Source: Streptomyces sp. Act143 | GTDB lineage: Bacteria; Actinomycetota; Actinomycetes; Streptomycetales; Streptomycetaceae | Direction: 5' to 3' | NCBI RefSeq assembly: GCF_003143935.1 | Contig: NZ_QFRX01000001.1 | Location: forward strand, 7,351,400 to 7,415,399 | Length of the DNA stretch: 64,000 nucleotides | Part shown: positions 1 to 8,791 of the stretch, one piece after another | How the letters are laid out: the number at the start of each line of letters is the position of its first letter | Numbering within the stretch: position 1 is the first letter of the stretch | Notes under the pieces: generated by a model | Database searches by the model: none | The model's input: the letters and a program-made list of their open reading frames with translations, nothing else | What the model was told of the DNA's origin: nothing | Made by a program: the position numbers and the translations under genes

Positions 1-535
1 CGACCTGGCCGACCTCGGGGAGACGGAGCAGGCGCGTGCCCTGGACGAGGACACGCTGGCCCGGCGCCGGCGGGTGCTGAGCGACGACCATCCCGACACG
101 CTGAGCACCGCCTACAACCTCGTCATCCGGCTCGCGATCCTGGGTGAGGTGGAGAAGGCCTGCGAGCTGGGGGAGGACACGCTGGCCCGGCGGCGCCGGG
201 TGCTGGGTGCGGATCATCCCGAGACCCTGGACACCGCCCACAACCTCGCCGTCAGCCTGGCCGATCTGGGTGAGGTGGAGAAGGCCTGCGAGCTCGGCGA
301 GGACGCGCTGGCCCGGCGGCGCCGGGTGCTGGGTGCGGATCATCCCGAGACCCTGGACACCGCCCACAACCTCGCCGTCGACCTGGCCAAGCTGGGAGAG
401 ACGGAGAGGGCCCGTGCCCTGGGGGAGGACACGCTGGCCAGACGGCGCCGGGTGCTGGGTGAGGACCACCCCGGCACCCTGCGCACCCTGCGCGCGCTCG
501 CCCACATGGACGCGGCCGACGAGGCCGCCTCGTAG
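1..535 (+). CDS. Tetratricopeptide-repeat protein, 3' part only
   Basis: The window opens inside this gene; 177 codons are visible and the start is missing. Almost all of it is a 42-residue TPR unit of the kinesin-light-chain type: A-R-R-R-R-V-L-G-x-D-H-P-x-T-L followed by N-L-A-x-x-L-A-x-L-G-E. The TPR array is expected to form a superhelical protein-binding surface. In Streptomyces, TPR blocks like this commonly end large ATPase or NB-ARC signalling proteins, but any such domain would lie upstream and cannot be seen, so the function stays open. The C-terminus is a short acidic tail after the last repeat. TPR assignment is firm; the role is unknown. Confidence 0.85.
   Translation, partial: DLADLGETEQARALDEDTLARRRRVLSDDHPDTLSTAYNLVIRLAILGEVEKACELGEDTLARRRRVLGADHPETLDTAHNLAVSLADLGEVEKACELGEDALARRRRVLGADHPETLDTAHNLAVDLAKLGETERARALGEDTLARRRRVLGEDHPGTLRTLRALAHMDAADEAAS
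74..500 (+). repeat. 126-bp tandem coding repeat (TPR units)
   Basis: The codons for V-L-G-x-D-H-P recur at 74, 200, 326 and 452, an exact 126-bp period (42 residues). The units starting at 200 and 326 are almost base-for-base identical over about 100 bp, while the first and last have diverged. This suggests recent duplication or gene conversion of the central units. Confidence 0.85.
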
Positions 536-544
536 CTGAGTTCG

Positions 545-790
545 CGGACACCGCGGTCGCGATCATGGCCTCCATGCCGTGGACGAGGGTGAGGCCCGTC
601 AGGAGGCGGCGGTGGACGTCGGCGGGGAGGGTGGCGGCCGGCGGTTCGGGGGCGGTGCGGGTGAGGTCGGGACGGAAGGGGTTGCGGATGGGATCTTATG
701 GCGGCGGGGTTGACGCGGGACGCGTCCGCCGCCCAGCGCATCACGTCCTTCGCCTCGACGGCGGCGCTGCGGGAGACGGAGGCGGCTGGG
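545..790 (-). pseudogene. Possible decayed gene remnant
   Basis: No intact gene fills the gap between the TPR gene and the phosphatase. On the minus strand, two stretches in different frames have the codon bias of real Streptomyces genes. One runs from about 789 to 698 (includes V-M-R-W-A-A-D-A-S-R-V-N-P) and the other from about 695 to 545 (includes L-P-A-D-V-H-R-R-L-L-T-G-L). They join only through a frameshift near 695. I recognise no family. It could equally be chance coding-like sequence in GC-rich DNA. Confidence 0.3.
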
Positions 791-791
791 C

Positions 792-1235
792 ATGACCGGG
801 ACTGAGTGGGACGAGGACGCGGCCGGGGTGTTGCGGCTGCCGTCGGGGCGGCTGGTGCGGGGCCGGGGGCTGCGGCACCCCCTTCCGCCGGGGGCGCCGA
901 CCCCCTCGTACGGCCTCTATCTCCTCGGGCACCAACCCCCGACCGTCGCCTGGGAGTTCCGCTGGCTGCGCTGGCCCGACTTCCGGCTGCCCGCCGATCG
1001 TGCGGACGCCCGCGACGCGCTCGCCGAGGTGTGGGAGCGGGCCGCGGGCGAACGCGTCGAGGTGGCGTGCGGGGGCGGGCGCGGGCGTACGGGGACGGCG
1101 CTGGCGTGTCTGGCCGTGCTGGACGGCGTACCGCCGGGCGAGGCCGTCGCGTACGTCCGTGCGCACTATCACCGGGGTGCCGTGGAGACGCCCTGGCAGC
1201 GGCGTTATGTGCGGCGGTTCAGGCCCTCCCGGTGA
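792..1235 (+). CDS. Protein-tyrosine-phosphatase-like protein
   Basis: A 147-residue protein with the cysteine phosphatase signature C-x5-R (C93-G-G-G-R-G-R99, followed by T-G-T). This is the loop that binds phosphate and carries the nucleophilic Cys in tyrosine and dual-specificity phosphatases. D63 in W-P-D-F is a plausible general acid, matching the WPD loop of the family. The protein is small, soluble and has no signal peptide, so a cytoplasmic role is expected. Substrate is unknown. The 3' end overlaps the convergent beta-lactamase gene by 17 nt. Confidence 0.75.
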   Translation: MTGTEWDEDAAGVLRLPSGRLVRGRGLRHPLPPGAPTPSYGLYLLGHQPPTVAWEFRWLRWPDFRLPADRADARDALAEVWERAAGERVEVACGGGRGRTGTALACLAVLDGVPPGEAVAYVRAHYHRGAVETPWQRRYVRRFRPSR

Positions 1236-2094
1236 GGGTGTCCGCCAGCAGGGCCGCCGTGTCGCGGACCAGTGCGTCGTCCCTCGCCGCGTCCGGCGCG
1301 GGCATGGTCGTCAGCACGGCCAGCAGCAGCGGGGTGCCGTCCTCGGTCCAGGCGATGCCCACGTTGTTGTTGGTGCCGTAGGAGCCGCCGCCCGTCTTGT
1401 CGGCGACCGTCCAGCTCGCGGGCAGACCGGCGCGCAGCCGGGTGCCGCTGGTCGTGTTGCTCCGCAGCCAGTGCGTGAGCAGGTCGCGGTCCGGGCCGTC
1501 GAGGGCGTCGCCGAGGACCAGCCGGCCGTACGTCCGGCCGATCGCGTACGGGCTCGTGGTGTCCGTGATCCGCCACGGCTCGGCCGAGTTGAGCTCCGTC
1601 TCCCAGCGGTCCAGTCGGGTCACCCGGTCGCCGAGGGAGCGGGCGAAGCGGGTGACGGCGGTCGGGCCGCCGAGTTCGCGCAGCAGGAGGTTGCCGGCGC
1701 CGTTGTCGCTGAAGGTGATGGCGACCTCGGCGAGTTCGGCGACCGTCATGCCGTCGGCCAGGTGCTCCCGGGTCTTGTCGGAGCCCTCCTTCGGCAGGTC
1801 GGCGTCCGTGTAGTGGATGCGGCGGGACAGGAACTCCCCGTCGCGGTCGAGGTCGCGCAGCACGGCGGCGGACGCGAGCGTCTTGAACAGCGAGCACATC
1901 GGGAAGAGTTCGTCGGCGCGGTGGCGGACGGTACGGCCGGTGGCGATGTTGCGGGCGAACACGCCGAGGCGGGCGCCGTGGGCGGCCTCCAGCTCGTGCA
2001 GGCCCGCAGGGGTGGCCGCCTCGGCAGGGGCGCCCGTCGCGAGGGCGGTGGCGGTCGCTGCGGTGGCGGTGAGAATCGTGCGGCGGCTTAAGAT
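1219..2094 (-). CDS. Class A beta-lactamase, twin-arginine secreted
   Basis: Serine beta-lactamase, hydrolysing the beta-lactam ring outside the cell. All class A motifs are present, numbered from the proposed start: S68-L-F-K71 (active serine), S129-D-N131, E165-x-x-L-N169 (deacylating Glu on the omega loop) and K233-T-G235. The N-terminus reads L-S-R-R-T-I-L-T-A-T followed by an alanine-rich hydrophobic stretch, a twin-arginine signal. No ATG, GTG or TTG lies in frame before it. A strong AAAGGAGAG sits 4 nt before an ATC codon at 2094-2092, which I propose as a rare start. The alternative GTG at 1962 would remove the signal peptide. Confidence 0.85.
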   Translation of the reverse strand: MLSRRTILTATAATATALATGAPAEAATPAGLHELEAAHGARLGVFARNIATGRTVRHRADELFPMCSLFKTLASAAVLRDLDRDGEFLSRRIHYTDADLPKEGSDKTREHLADGMTVAELAEVAITFSDNGAGNLLLRELGGPTAVTRFARSLGDRVTRLDRWETELNSAEPWRITDTTSPYAIGRTYGRLVLGDALDGPDRDLLTHWLRSNTTSGTRLRAGLPASWTVADKTGGGSYGTNNNVGIAWTEDGTPLLLAVLTTMPAPDAARDDALVRDTAALLADTLTGRA

Positions 2095-2223
2095 CGCGCT
2101 CTCCTTTGTCCGGCGTCGAGGGAAGATCTCCTCAGTGATCGACGCCGTACGTCATTCCTTGGTTGCGGGGTCGTAGACCATCGGCGGACGCCGGGACGGG
2201 CGCGGGCTCGCCACAGTGGCCGT

Positions 2224-3450
2224 ATGGACCACATGGATCGTACGGACCGTACGGGAAAGACCAAGGGAATCAGCCGGGCGCGGTTCCTGGCCGGCGCGGC
2301 GGCGGCCGGGCTGGCGGGGGCGGCGCTGACGGCGGGGGCGGCCCCGGCGGCGGCCGGCGGGCCGGTCGGCGGAGCGGGACCCGAAGGCGCGGCGGCCGGG
2401 AGGCGACCGGCCCGCACGGGGCTGACCCGCACGGGGCTGACCCGCCGGGGCGTCGTCTACACCGTCGGCGCGGGGGAGACGCCGGCCACCGCCTGGAGCG
2501 CCGCGCGGATGCGGGCCGACCTCCGCGCGATCCGCGACGAGCTGCACGCCGACACCGTCGACGTCACGGGCGACGGCGTCGAACGCCTCACCGCCACCGC
2601 CGCCGAGGCCGCCGAACTCGGCCTGCACATCTGGCTCCAGCCGACCCTCGGCGACGTGCCGGAGCGGGACATCCTCGAACACCTCGCGGAGACCGGCCGG
2701 TTCGCGCAGCGGCTGCGGCGGCAGGGCGCGAGCGTCGAGTTCAGCGTGGGCTGCGAGTTCTGGCTGTTCGTGCCCGGGATCATCCCCGGGGACACGGTCT
2801 TCGAGCGCATCGCGAACCTCCAGAGCGGAAACGTCGACCCGGCCGCCATGCAGCGCCGCCTCGCCCGCTTCACCGCGAAGGCGGCAGCGCTCGGCCGCAG
2901 GGTCTTCCACGGCCGCCTCAGCTACGCCTCCGCCCCCGAGATCGACCAGGTCGACTGGGACCTCTTCGACGTCATCGGCGTCGACTACTACTCCTTCTTC
3001 CCCCGACGCTCCGACTACGTGCGGGAGTTGCGGAAGCACCTGCGCCACGGCAAGCCTCTCGCCATCACCGAGTTCGGCACCTGCGCCTACCGCGGCGCCC
3101 CCGAGACGGCCGGCATGGGCTGGGACATCGTCGACCACGACAAGACGCCCGAGGAGATCGAGGACCCGATCCCGGTCCGCAGCGAGCGCACCCAAGCCGC
3201 CTACCTCACCGACCTGTTGGACGTCTTCGAGTCGATGAACCTCTACGCGGCGATGGTCTTCGAGTTCCTCACCGCGGACGCCCCGCACCGCCCCGGCGAC
3301 CCGCGCCACGACCTCGACCTGGCGAGCTACGGCATCGCCAAGGCGATCCAGGACCGCCCCGGCGACCCGGACTCGCCCTGGCACCGGGAGCCGAAGGCGG
3401 CGTACCACGCCGTGGCCGGGGCCTATCGCGGGGCGTGTCAGCGGCAGTAG
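2224..3450 (+). CDS. Secreted glycoside-hydrolase-like TIM-barrel protein
   Basis: A 408-residue protein with a Tat-like leader (S-R-A-R-F-L-A-G followed by a long Ala-rich hydrophobic segment, residues 15-45). The body resembles TIM-barrel glycoside hydrolases: H-I-W-L-Q-P, F-S-V-G-C-E-F in mid-protein, D-V-I-G-V-D-Y-Y and, near residue 280, A-I-T-E-F-G. The Glu of N/C-E and of T-E-F-G are the usual acid/base and nucleophile positions in clan A hydrolases. Substrate cannot be told. Some databases name related Streptomyces proteins after abortive infection, for which I see no basis. It converges on the next gene with a 13-nt overlap. Confidence 0.6.
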   Translation: MDHMDRTDRTGKTKGISRARFLAGAAAAGLAGAALTAGAAPAAAGGPVGGAGPEGAAAGRRPARTGLTRTGLTRRGVVYTVGAGETPATAWSAARMRADLRAIRDELHADTVDVTGDGVERLTATAAEAAELGLHIWLQPTLGDVPERDILEHLAETGRFAQRLRRQGASVEFSVGCEFWLFVPGIIPGDTVFERIANLQSGNVDPAAMQRRLARFTAKAAALGRRVFHGRLSYASAPEIDQVDWDLFDVIGVDYYSFFPRRSDYVRELRKHLRHGKPLAITEFGTCAYRGAPETAGMGWDIVDHDKTPEEIEDPIPVRSERTQAAYLTDLLDVFESMNLYAAMVFEFLTADAPHRPGDPRHDLDLASYGIAKAIQDRPGDPDSPWHREPKAAYHAVAGAYRGACQRQ

Positions 3451-4910
3451 AGGTCGGTGGCGGGACGCTTGCCGGTGGCCAGGAAGCGGGACACCGTCGC
3501 GTCACCGCACGCGTTGCCGTTGTCGAGATAGGCGTCATGGCCCGTCGAGTTCACGGTCACCATGACGGCTCGCCGGCCGAGGGCCTCGCGGAGCTTCAGG
3601 GCGCCGCTCACGGGGGTGGCGACGTCCCGTTCGTTCTGCACGAGGAGGATGTTGGACGGCCCCCGGCCGGTGACCCGCACCGGCGGCTCCTGAGGTGTGT
3701 AGGGCCAGGCCGCGCAGACCATGGCGTTGCGGGGCATACCGGCGGTGAGCGGGAACTTGGCCCGGCTCTCCTCGACTTCCTTCTGATACACGGCCGTTGA
3801 GGTCGGCCAGGCCACGTCGTTGCAGAGCGTTCCGGCGCCCACGGCGGAGACGTTCTGGAGGACGGCGTCGGGCGGCGAGGCCGGCGCGGGCGGCACCGTG
3901 CCCTGGTCGGCGGCCAGCATCAGCTGCGCCAGCGCGGGGAAGTCGTCGGGGTCGTAGAGGCTGCTCAGCATGGCCTGGCGCAGCATGTTGCCGTTCAGCT
4001 CGGCCGGGTTGGCGCCGGGCCACGGGAGGGGCTCGCGGTCCAGGCGCGCCGCGAGTTCCAGGAACTTGGGGCGCACCTCGGCGGCCGTCGCGGCGACGCG
4101 GTACGGATTGCCGGGCGAGGACGCCCACTTGGCGAACTCGGGGAAGGTGTCCTCGACGCCCTGCTCGTGCCCGGCGAGCCAGGCGCGGGCGACCCGGGTG
4201 GGATCGGGGTCGTCGTTGCTGTCCAGCACGAACCGGTCGGTGCGGCCTGGGAACAACTCGGCGTAGACGGCGCCCACGTACGTCCCGTACGACACTCCCC
4301 ACGCGGAGATCCGCCGCTCGCCCAGCGCGGCCCGCAACCGGTCCAGGTCGCGGGCCTCGTTGCGGGTGCTGAGGTGCTTGAGCAGCTCACCGCCGTTGCG
4401 CTCGCAGGCCTCGGCCATCCGCCGGGCGGTGGCCATGTTCGCGTCCACGGACCCGTCCGCGGCGGGCCAGGGCCGCGACGCGGTCAGCGAGAGGTCGCCG
4501 CGTTCCAGTCCGCAGTCGACGGGGGTGGAGGGCGCGAGCCCACGTGGCGCGAACCCGATCAGGTCGTAGGCGTCGCGCACCTCCTGCGGCAGCTTCTGCC
4601 CCTTGCCGGAAGGGTCGTCGAGGCTCGACCCGCCGGGCCCGCCGGGGATCAGGAACAGCGTTCCGCGCCGGGCGGCGGGTTTCTCGCTCACGATCCGCGA
4701 GACGGCGATCTCGATGCTCGGACCACTGGGATCGGCGTAGTCCATGGGCACGTCGAGCACGGCACACTGCTGGCGTGGATCGAGGCCGGTGCCCGCGCAC
4801 TTTTCCCACTTCAGGGCGGGTGCGGCGGACGCGGTGAGGGGCGTGAGAGCCCCGAAGACGATCCCGGAGGCGACGGCGATCTGGACGAGACTCTTGGTCA
4901 GCTGCTTCAT
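3438..4910 (-). CDS. Secreted alpha/beta hydrolase, tripeptidyl aminopeptidase (S33) type
   Basis: A 490-residue exported protease of the Tap/SlpD/SlpE group, which removes tripeptides from N-termini outside the cell. It starts with a Sec signal (K-Q-L-T-K-S-L then hydrophobic to A-S-A). Visible features are the oxyanion segment P-G-G-P-G-G-S, the nucleophile elbow G-V-S-Y-G-T, the Asp region N-E-R-D-V-A-T-P and the catalytic His in S-T-G-H-D. A C-terminal TAP-like domain ends in a Cys pair. The ATG at 4910 is chosen because the signal peptide follows it directly; a longer frame to 4955 adds only charged residues. Confidence 0.85.
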   Translation of the reverse strand: MKQLTKSLVQIAVASGIVFGALTPLTASAAPALKWEKCAGTGLDPRQQCAVLDVPMDYADPSGPSIEIAVSRIVSEKPAARRGTLFLIPGGPGGSSLDDPSGKGQKLPQEVRDAYDLIGFAPRGLAPSTPVDCGLERGDLSLTASRPWPAADGSVDANMATARRMAEACERNGGELLKHLSTRNEARDLDRLRAALGERRISAWGVSYGTYVGAVYAELFPGRTDRFVLDSNDDPDPTRVARAWLAGHEQGVEDTFPEFAKWASSPGNPYRVAATAAEVRPKFLELAARLDREPLPWPGANPAELNGNMLRQAMLSSLYDPDDFPALAQLMLAADQGTVPPAPASPPDAVLQNVSAVGAGTLCNDVAWPTSTAVYQKEVEESRAKFPLTAGMPRNAMVCAAWPYTPQEPPVRVTGRGPSNILLVQNERDVATPVSGALKLREALGRRAVMVTVNSTGHDAYLDNGNACGDATVSRFLATGKRPATDLYCR

Positions 4911-5051
4911 GCCGTCGAGCTTCGCGGATCTCCACGACGGCCCCCATCCGGCCAACTGCCCGGTTCCTGCGGGGGTTTACCCCAGTGATCACCTACCGGC
5001 AGTGCCACCCCCTGCTTGCGGGTATACAAGGGGGTGGGGAGGGGACGGGGG

Positions 5052-7643
5052 ATGCGCAAGTTTCTGCTGCCGGTGTTCGTGCTGGGGCTGATCGTGCTGT
5101 TCGTGTCGGCCGGGGCCGGGACGGCGTCGGCCGACGAGGACCCGTGCGAGTCCCGGGCGCTGCGGGACGCCGAGGTCACCAGCTCGGTGCGGATCAGGCA
5201 CGACGGCGAGGACTACACACGCGCCGAGGCCGACATGGTCGTGAAGGTGCCGAAGTCCTGGCCGCTCTCCGACGATCTGCTGCTCAACGGGGACGCGGCG
5301 GCCTACCGGGCAGCGATGCGGTGTCTGGTCCACGACGCCTACGACGACTACCCGTACCGCGACACCGAGTGGCGGCCCTGGCCGCCCCGGGTGACGGTCG
5401 GCGCGAAGACCATCACGGTGAAGTACCGGGCCGTCAGCTCCGTGGACAGCCCGACCGAGCGTCGGTTCGGCCCCTGGCGCATCACACCGGGCAAGCGGCT
5501 GTGGACGCTCTCGCTGGAACGCCCGCCGGCCCTCGCGCAGTCCTGGTGGCGGGAGATCTCCGTCGACCTCGGCAACCGCGGCGCGCGGGACATCTGGCCG
5601 ATGCCCACCAAGGGCTCGGCGAACGAACTGACCTGGACCTGGGCCAAGTCCGACATGCCGATGCCGGCGCTGTGGGTGCGGATGCAGCCGCCGGCCACCA
5701 AGGCACTCACCCTTCGCTGGGAGGAAGGCGCCCCCTGGTATCTGGTGCGGTCGGTCACCTGGGTCTCCTGGGACCTCGCCCTGTTCCCCGTGGCCCTGTT
5801 GCTGATACGGCGGCTGTCCCGGTCCCCGGCCCTCCAGACTCCCGCGGAGGCGGCCACCCGGCGCAACCTGCTCCTGTGGGTCTGGCTGATGTTCGTCATG
5901 TCGCTGCTCTTCGAGCTGGCGGATGATCTGACCCGGCTGTCCTCCTGGTGGCAGAGCCATCGCGTCGCCTGGTACCTCGTGCTGGGCACGGGCCTCGGCA
6001 TCGTGCCGTCCCTGTTCGGCAGGCCCCGGGTCGCCGCTCGGGTCGCCGTCGCCGTGGCCGGCGTCTACCCCGTCGTGGTGGCGGTACGCCCCGGCTGGTT
6101 CGGACTGCCCGCCGACTTCTGGCTCGACCAGATGATCACCGACGAGGTCCTGCGGGCGGAGCGGACGGGCGGGTTCTGGTGGCTCGCCCTCGCCTGCGTC
6201 TGTGTCGCCTTCGTCTGGATGGTGGGCGGGGTGTCGGCGCTCCGGCGGATCAGGGCGGGCGTGGACGTCCAGAACACCGCGACGCCGCCGCGGGGCACCT
6301 TCCCCTGGTGGGTCCTGCCGGTCTGCGCGGCCGGCGCGGTGGTCCTGCCCGCCCTGGCCCTGTGGGCCACACACAACGCCTGGTCCCAGACGACCTGGCT
6401 GAGCACCCGGGACGACTTCTGGGAGCTGTGGCGCTTCGTCTACCACTACAACGAACTGGCCTGGTTCCCCTCGTACATGTCCGGCTGGTGGTTCGTGACG
6501 GTGTGCTGGTGGTACGGCCTGGCCGCGGCGCTCCTCGCCGTCCTCGCCGCCCGCGCGGCCGCTCCCCACGACGAGCCGGTCGCTCCCGAAGGGCCGACGC
6601 TCCTCGTCCTCGCTCTCCTGTCCTTCCAGTTCGTGTGGCCCACCCCGGGCTGGTACGTCGGCCTGTGGCTGTCGCCCGTCACCGTGCCGGTCACCCTGCT
6701 CACCGGCTTCTTGCTGCTCGCCGTCGGCCGGCGCCGGGCGGTGCTGTGGCAGAAGCCGCTGCCGGACAAGCCGGACAAGCTGCTGCGGCACGCGATCCGG
6801 GAGTCCGACCGGAGCTGGCTCATCGAGTCCGCCCGCACCTACCGGGACCTCCACTCACGGCTGCGCCGGCTGGAGCAGGGCGACCCGGAGGGCAGGCGCC
6901 AGCAGATGGAACAGGAACTCGACGCCCTGCACCACTGGAACCCGCCCGGTGCCACCGCTCCGTTCGCCGGCGCCCGGCTGCCCGAGTCGGTGGACGTCGT
7001 GGAACTCGCCCTCGCCTGGGGGCCGCGCGCGACCTGGTGGCAGAACGCCTGCCGCGCCGCCCTGTTCACCGCGCTGATCGCACTGCCCGCCAACGCCGTC
7101 TCGTTCTGGGCGGACAACATCCGAGGGTCGCTGTGGGACAGCGTGACCAGGGACAGGCTCGGTATCGTCGGCCTGCTGGCCGACGCGGTCGACCTGGAGC
7201 TCTGCGCAGCCGCCCTCGGCTTCGTCCTCGGCGCGCTGTGGCGTGTGCTGCCCGGCCGTCGCGGGCCCGCCAAGGCCCTAGGCCTGTTCGTGGTGTACGC
7301 CGTCCCCGTCGCCGCCCACTGGATCCTCACCCGGGCGACCGGCCAGACCTTCGGCACCTGGGCCCTCGACCTGGCGCTGACCCTGCTCGTTCTCACCGTG
7401 ACGGGCGTGGTCATGGACATCGACACGTTCCGTCAGGAAGGCATCTACTGGCCCACCAAGGCGTCCCTGCTGCTGTCGATCTACCAGCTGCGGACGGCCT
7501 CGGTGCAGCTGGCGTTCCTCGTCGCCCAGGTGGTGGCCCTCGTCGGTGTCTGGCAGCAGCTGAAGGGCAACGACCCCATGATCCTCATCCAGCCGGGCGA
7601 GAGCACCGGCAAGTCGGGTGGCCCCGACGCCACGAGCCCCTGA
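5052..7643 (+). CDS. Large polytopic membrane protein with exported N-terminal domain
   Basis: An 863-residue protein. It has a signal peptide (residues 1-28, ending T-A-S-A), an exported domain to about residue 230 rich in Trp and Pro, then roughly nine membrane segments to about 565. A charged linker with possible coiled coil (around 585-640) precedes five more membrane segments to the C-terminus. I recognise no catalytic motif. The start at 5052 is preferred over an in-frame codon 36 nt upstream because it begins the signal peptide (M-R-K-F-L-L-P-V). Architecture is clear; function unknown. Confidence 0.75.
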   Translation: MRKFLLPVFVLGLIVLFVSAGAGTASADEDPCESRALRDAEVTSSVRIRHDGEDYTRAEADMVVKVPKSWPLSDDLLLNGDAAAYRAAMRCLVHDAYDDYPYRDTEWRPWPPRVTVGAKTITVKYRAVSSVDSPTERRFGPWRITPGKRLWTLSLERPPALAQSWWREISVDLGNRGARDIWPMPTKGSANELTWTWAKSDMPMPALWVRMQPPATKALTLRWEEGAPWYLVRSVTWVSWDLALFPVALLLIRRLSRSPALQTPAEAATRRNLLLWVWLMFVMSLLFELADDLTRLSSWWQSHRVAWYLVLGTGLGIVPSLFGRPRVAARVAVAVAGVYPVVVAVRPGWFGLPADFWLDQMITDEVLRAERTGGFWWLALACVCVAFVWMVGGVSALRRIRAGVDVQNTATPPRGTFPWWVLPVCAAGAVVLPALALWATHNAWSQTTWLSTRDDFWELWRFVYHYNELAWFPSYMSGWWFVTVCWWYGLAAALLAVLAARAAAPHDEPVAPEGPTLLVLALLSFQFVWPTPGWYVGLWLSPVTVPVTLLTGFLLLAVGRRRAVLWQKPLPDKPDKLLRHAIRESDRSWLIESARTYRDLHSRLRRLEQGDPEGRRQQMEQELDALHHWNPPGATAPFAGARLPESVDVVELALAWGPRATWWQNACRAALFTALIALPANAVSFWADNIRGSLWDSVTRDRLGIVGLLADAVDLELCAAALGFVLGALWRVLPGRRGPAKALGLFVVYAVPVAAHWILTRATGQTFGTWALDLALTLLVLTVTGVVMDIDTFRQEGIYWPTKASLLLSIYQLRTASVQLAFLVAQVVALVGVWQQLKGNDPMILIQPGESTGKSGGPDATSP

Positions 7644-7890
7644 CTCGCACAGGCGGCGGACAGACTCCTGCCGAGTGTAGGGAAGGCGGCTCCCCCGGGA
7701 GGGGCGAAGCGTGAAATCCGGAAGAGCGGGGAGTGAGACGGAGGAACATCACGCGGCGTACCGCGTCCGGCGAAGCGGGGGAGACGGTGAGGCAATGGCG
7801 GGCGGCGTCGGCGAAGGCGGGGAGCGTGTCGCCGAAACCTCGGGTCGGTCCGGTGAGCCCCGCGCACGACGCGCGCTGTCCGGTGCCGCG

Positions 7891-8106
7891 ATGAAGCTCC
7901 CCGTCGGCAGCCACGTCGTCGACACCCGCACCGGAAGGGTCGGCATCGTCATGGGACACGAGGGCCCCTATCTCCAGCTCAGACCCTATGGCGGCGGCAA
8001 GGAATGGGACGCCGACCCCGAGGCCGTACGGCACGCGACCCCCGCCGAGCGGCTCAGCGCCGCGACCGCCCTCGCCAACGCCCGCAGCCGGGGTGAGGTG
8101 CCTTGA
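7891..8106 (+). CDS. Small conserved hypothetical protein (71 aa)
   Basis: The conserved part reads M-K-L-P-V-G-S-H-V-V-D-T-R-T-G-R-V-G and then G-H-E-G-P-Y-L-Q-L-R-P. This looks like a small barrel-like domain followed by a helix (A-E-R-L-S-A-A-T-A-L-A-N). From memory, similar short proteins are common in streptomycetes, and most begin at this methionine. Starts at 7711 (with a good GGGAGG) or 7795 are open and would add a low-complexity Gly/Arg-rich extension. Function unknown. Confidence 0.55.
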   Translation: MKLPVGSHVVDTRTGRVGIVMGHEGPYLQLRPYGGGKEWDADPEAVRHATPAERLSAATALANARSRGEVP

Positions 8107-8140
8107 CGGCGTCGTCGGCCTTGTCCCAGGGTCGGGTCCC

Positions 8141-8764
8141 ATGGGTCTGTGGAGCATACGGAGATGGACGAGGCCGAGGGCGACGAGCCGCCACCGGGTG
8201 CCGCTCACCGCGCACCAGCTGTGGATGGTGTCGCTGAGCGCGCCCGTCAGCCGGGACCGGGACGCCTCGCGCGCCACCCTCTACCCGTTCACGCGGATCG
8301 ACGACGAGCGGGCCCGCGACTGGCTCGCCGAGCAGTGGGGCATCACCACGCGCGACGAGCTGGCCGGCCGCCTCGACGAACTGCACCGCAGCGGCTACCG
8401 GGCCCGGGCCGCACAGCTGCACGGCGTCTCGCCGCTCGCCTGGGACGCCGCCCTGTACGTCGACATCTCCCGGCGCGGGTTCGGCTGCGGGCTGATCAAC
8501 GAGGCCGAGGCGTGGACCGCGCTCAAGAACATCGTGCCGTCGGTGGTGTCGACGTACGGCTCCTGGCGTGAGTACGCCGACCACTATCTGCTGGGCCGGC
8601 AGGTGTGGCGCGAGGACCTGAGGGCCACCGGGGACGGCGGCCTGCCCGCACCGCAGGCCACCGCCGACGCCCACCTCCGCGCCCTCCTCGACCCCGCCAA
8701 CCGCTCCAGCCCGTGGAACCTCGCCCCCTGGGACACCATCAGCCACCCCGACCGGGCACGCTGA
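8141..8764 (+). CDS. DUF1266-type protein
   Basis: A 207-residue soluble protein. It contains L-T-A-H-Q-L-W-M-V-S-L-S-A-P near the N-terminus, a W-G-I-T-T-R-D-E-L motif, and A-W-D-x-x-L-Y-V-D-I-S-R-R-G-F-G-x-G-L-I-N-E-A-E-A-W, features I associate with the DUF1266 family. No biochemical role is known to me. The start is uncertain: the ATG at 8141 gives a basic N-terminus before the conserved block and has no clear ribosome-binding site. It lies just before recO on the same strand. Confidence 0.65.
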   Translation: MGLWSIRRWTRPRATSRHRVPLTAHQLWMVSLSAPVSRDRDASRATLYPFTRIDDERARDWLAEQWGITTRDELAGRLDELHRSGYRARAAQLHGVSPLAWDAALYVDISRRGFGCGLINEAEAWTALKNIVPSVVSTYGSWREYADHYLLGRQVWREDLRATGDGGLPAPQATADAHLRALLDPANRSSPWNLAPWDTISHPDRAR

Positions 8765-8779
8765 CCCCCCGGCGTACGG

Positions 8780-8785
8780 GACAAT
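8780..8785 (+). promoter_or_regulatory. Candidate -10 for leaderless recO
   Basis: GACAAT ends 6 nt before the recO ATG, the spacing at which transcription would begin at the start codon. No good ribosome-binding site is present. The same hexamer and spacing occur before dusB. Confidence 0.4.
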
Positions 8786-8791
8786 GGGCCC

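Noticed and set aside
1219..1962. Short form of the beta-lactamase starting at GTG 1962
   Set aside because: It would discard a full twin-arginine signal that is in frame and preceded by a strong ribosome-binding site; kept only as an alternative.
2224..3450. Phage-defence (abortive infection) function for the secreted hydrolase-like protein
   Set aside because: The protein has a secretion signal and TIM-barrel hydrolase motifs; no defence domain or defence neighbourhood is visible.
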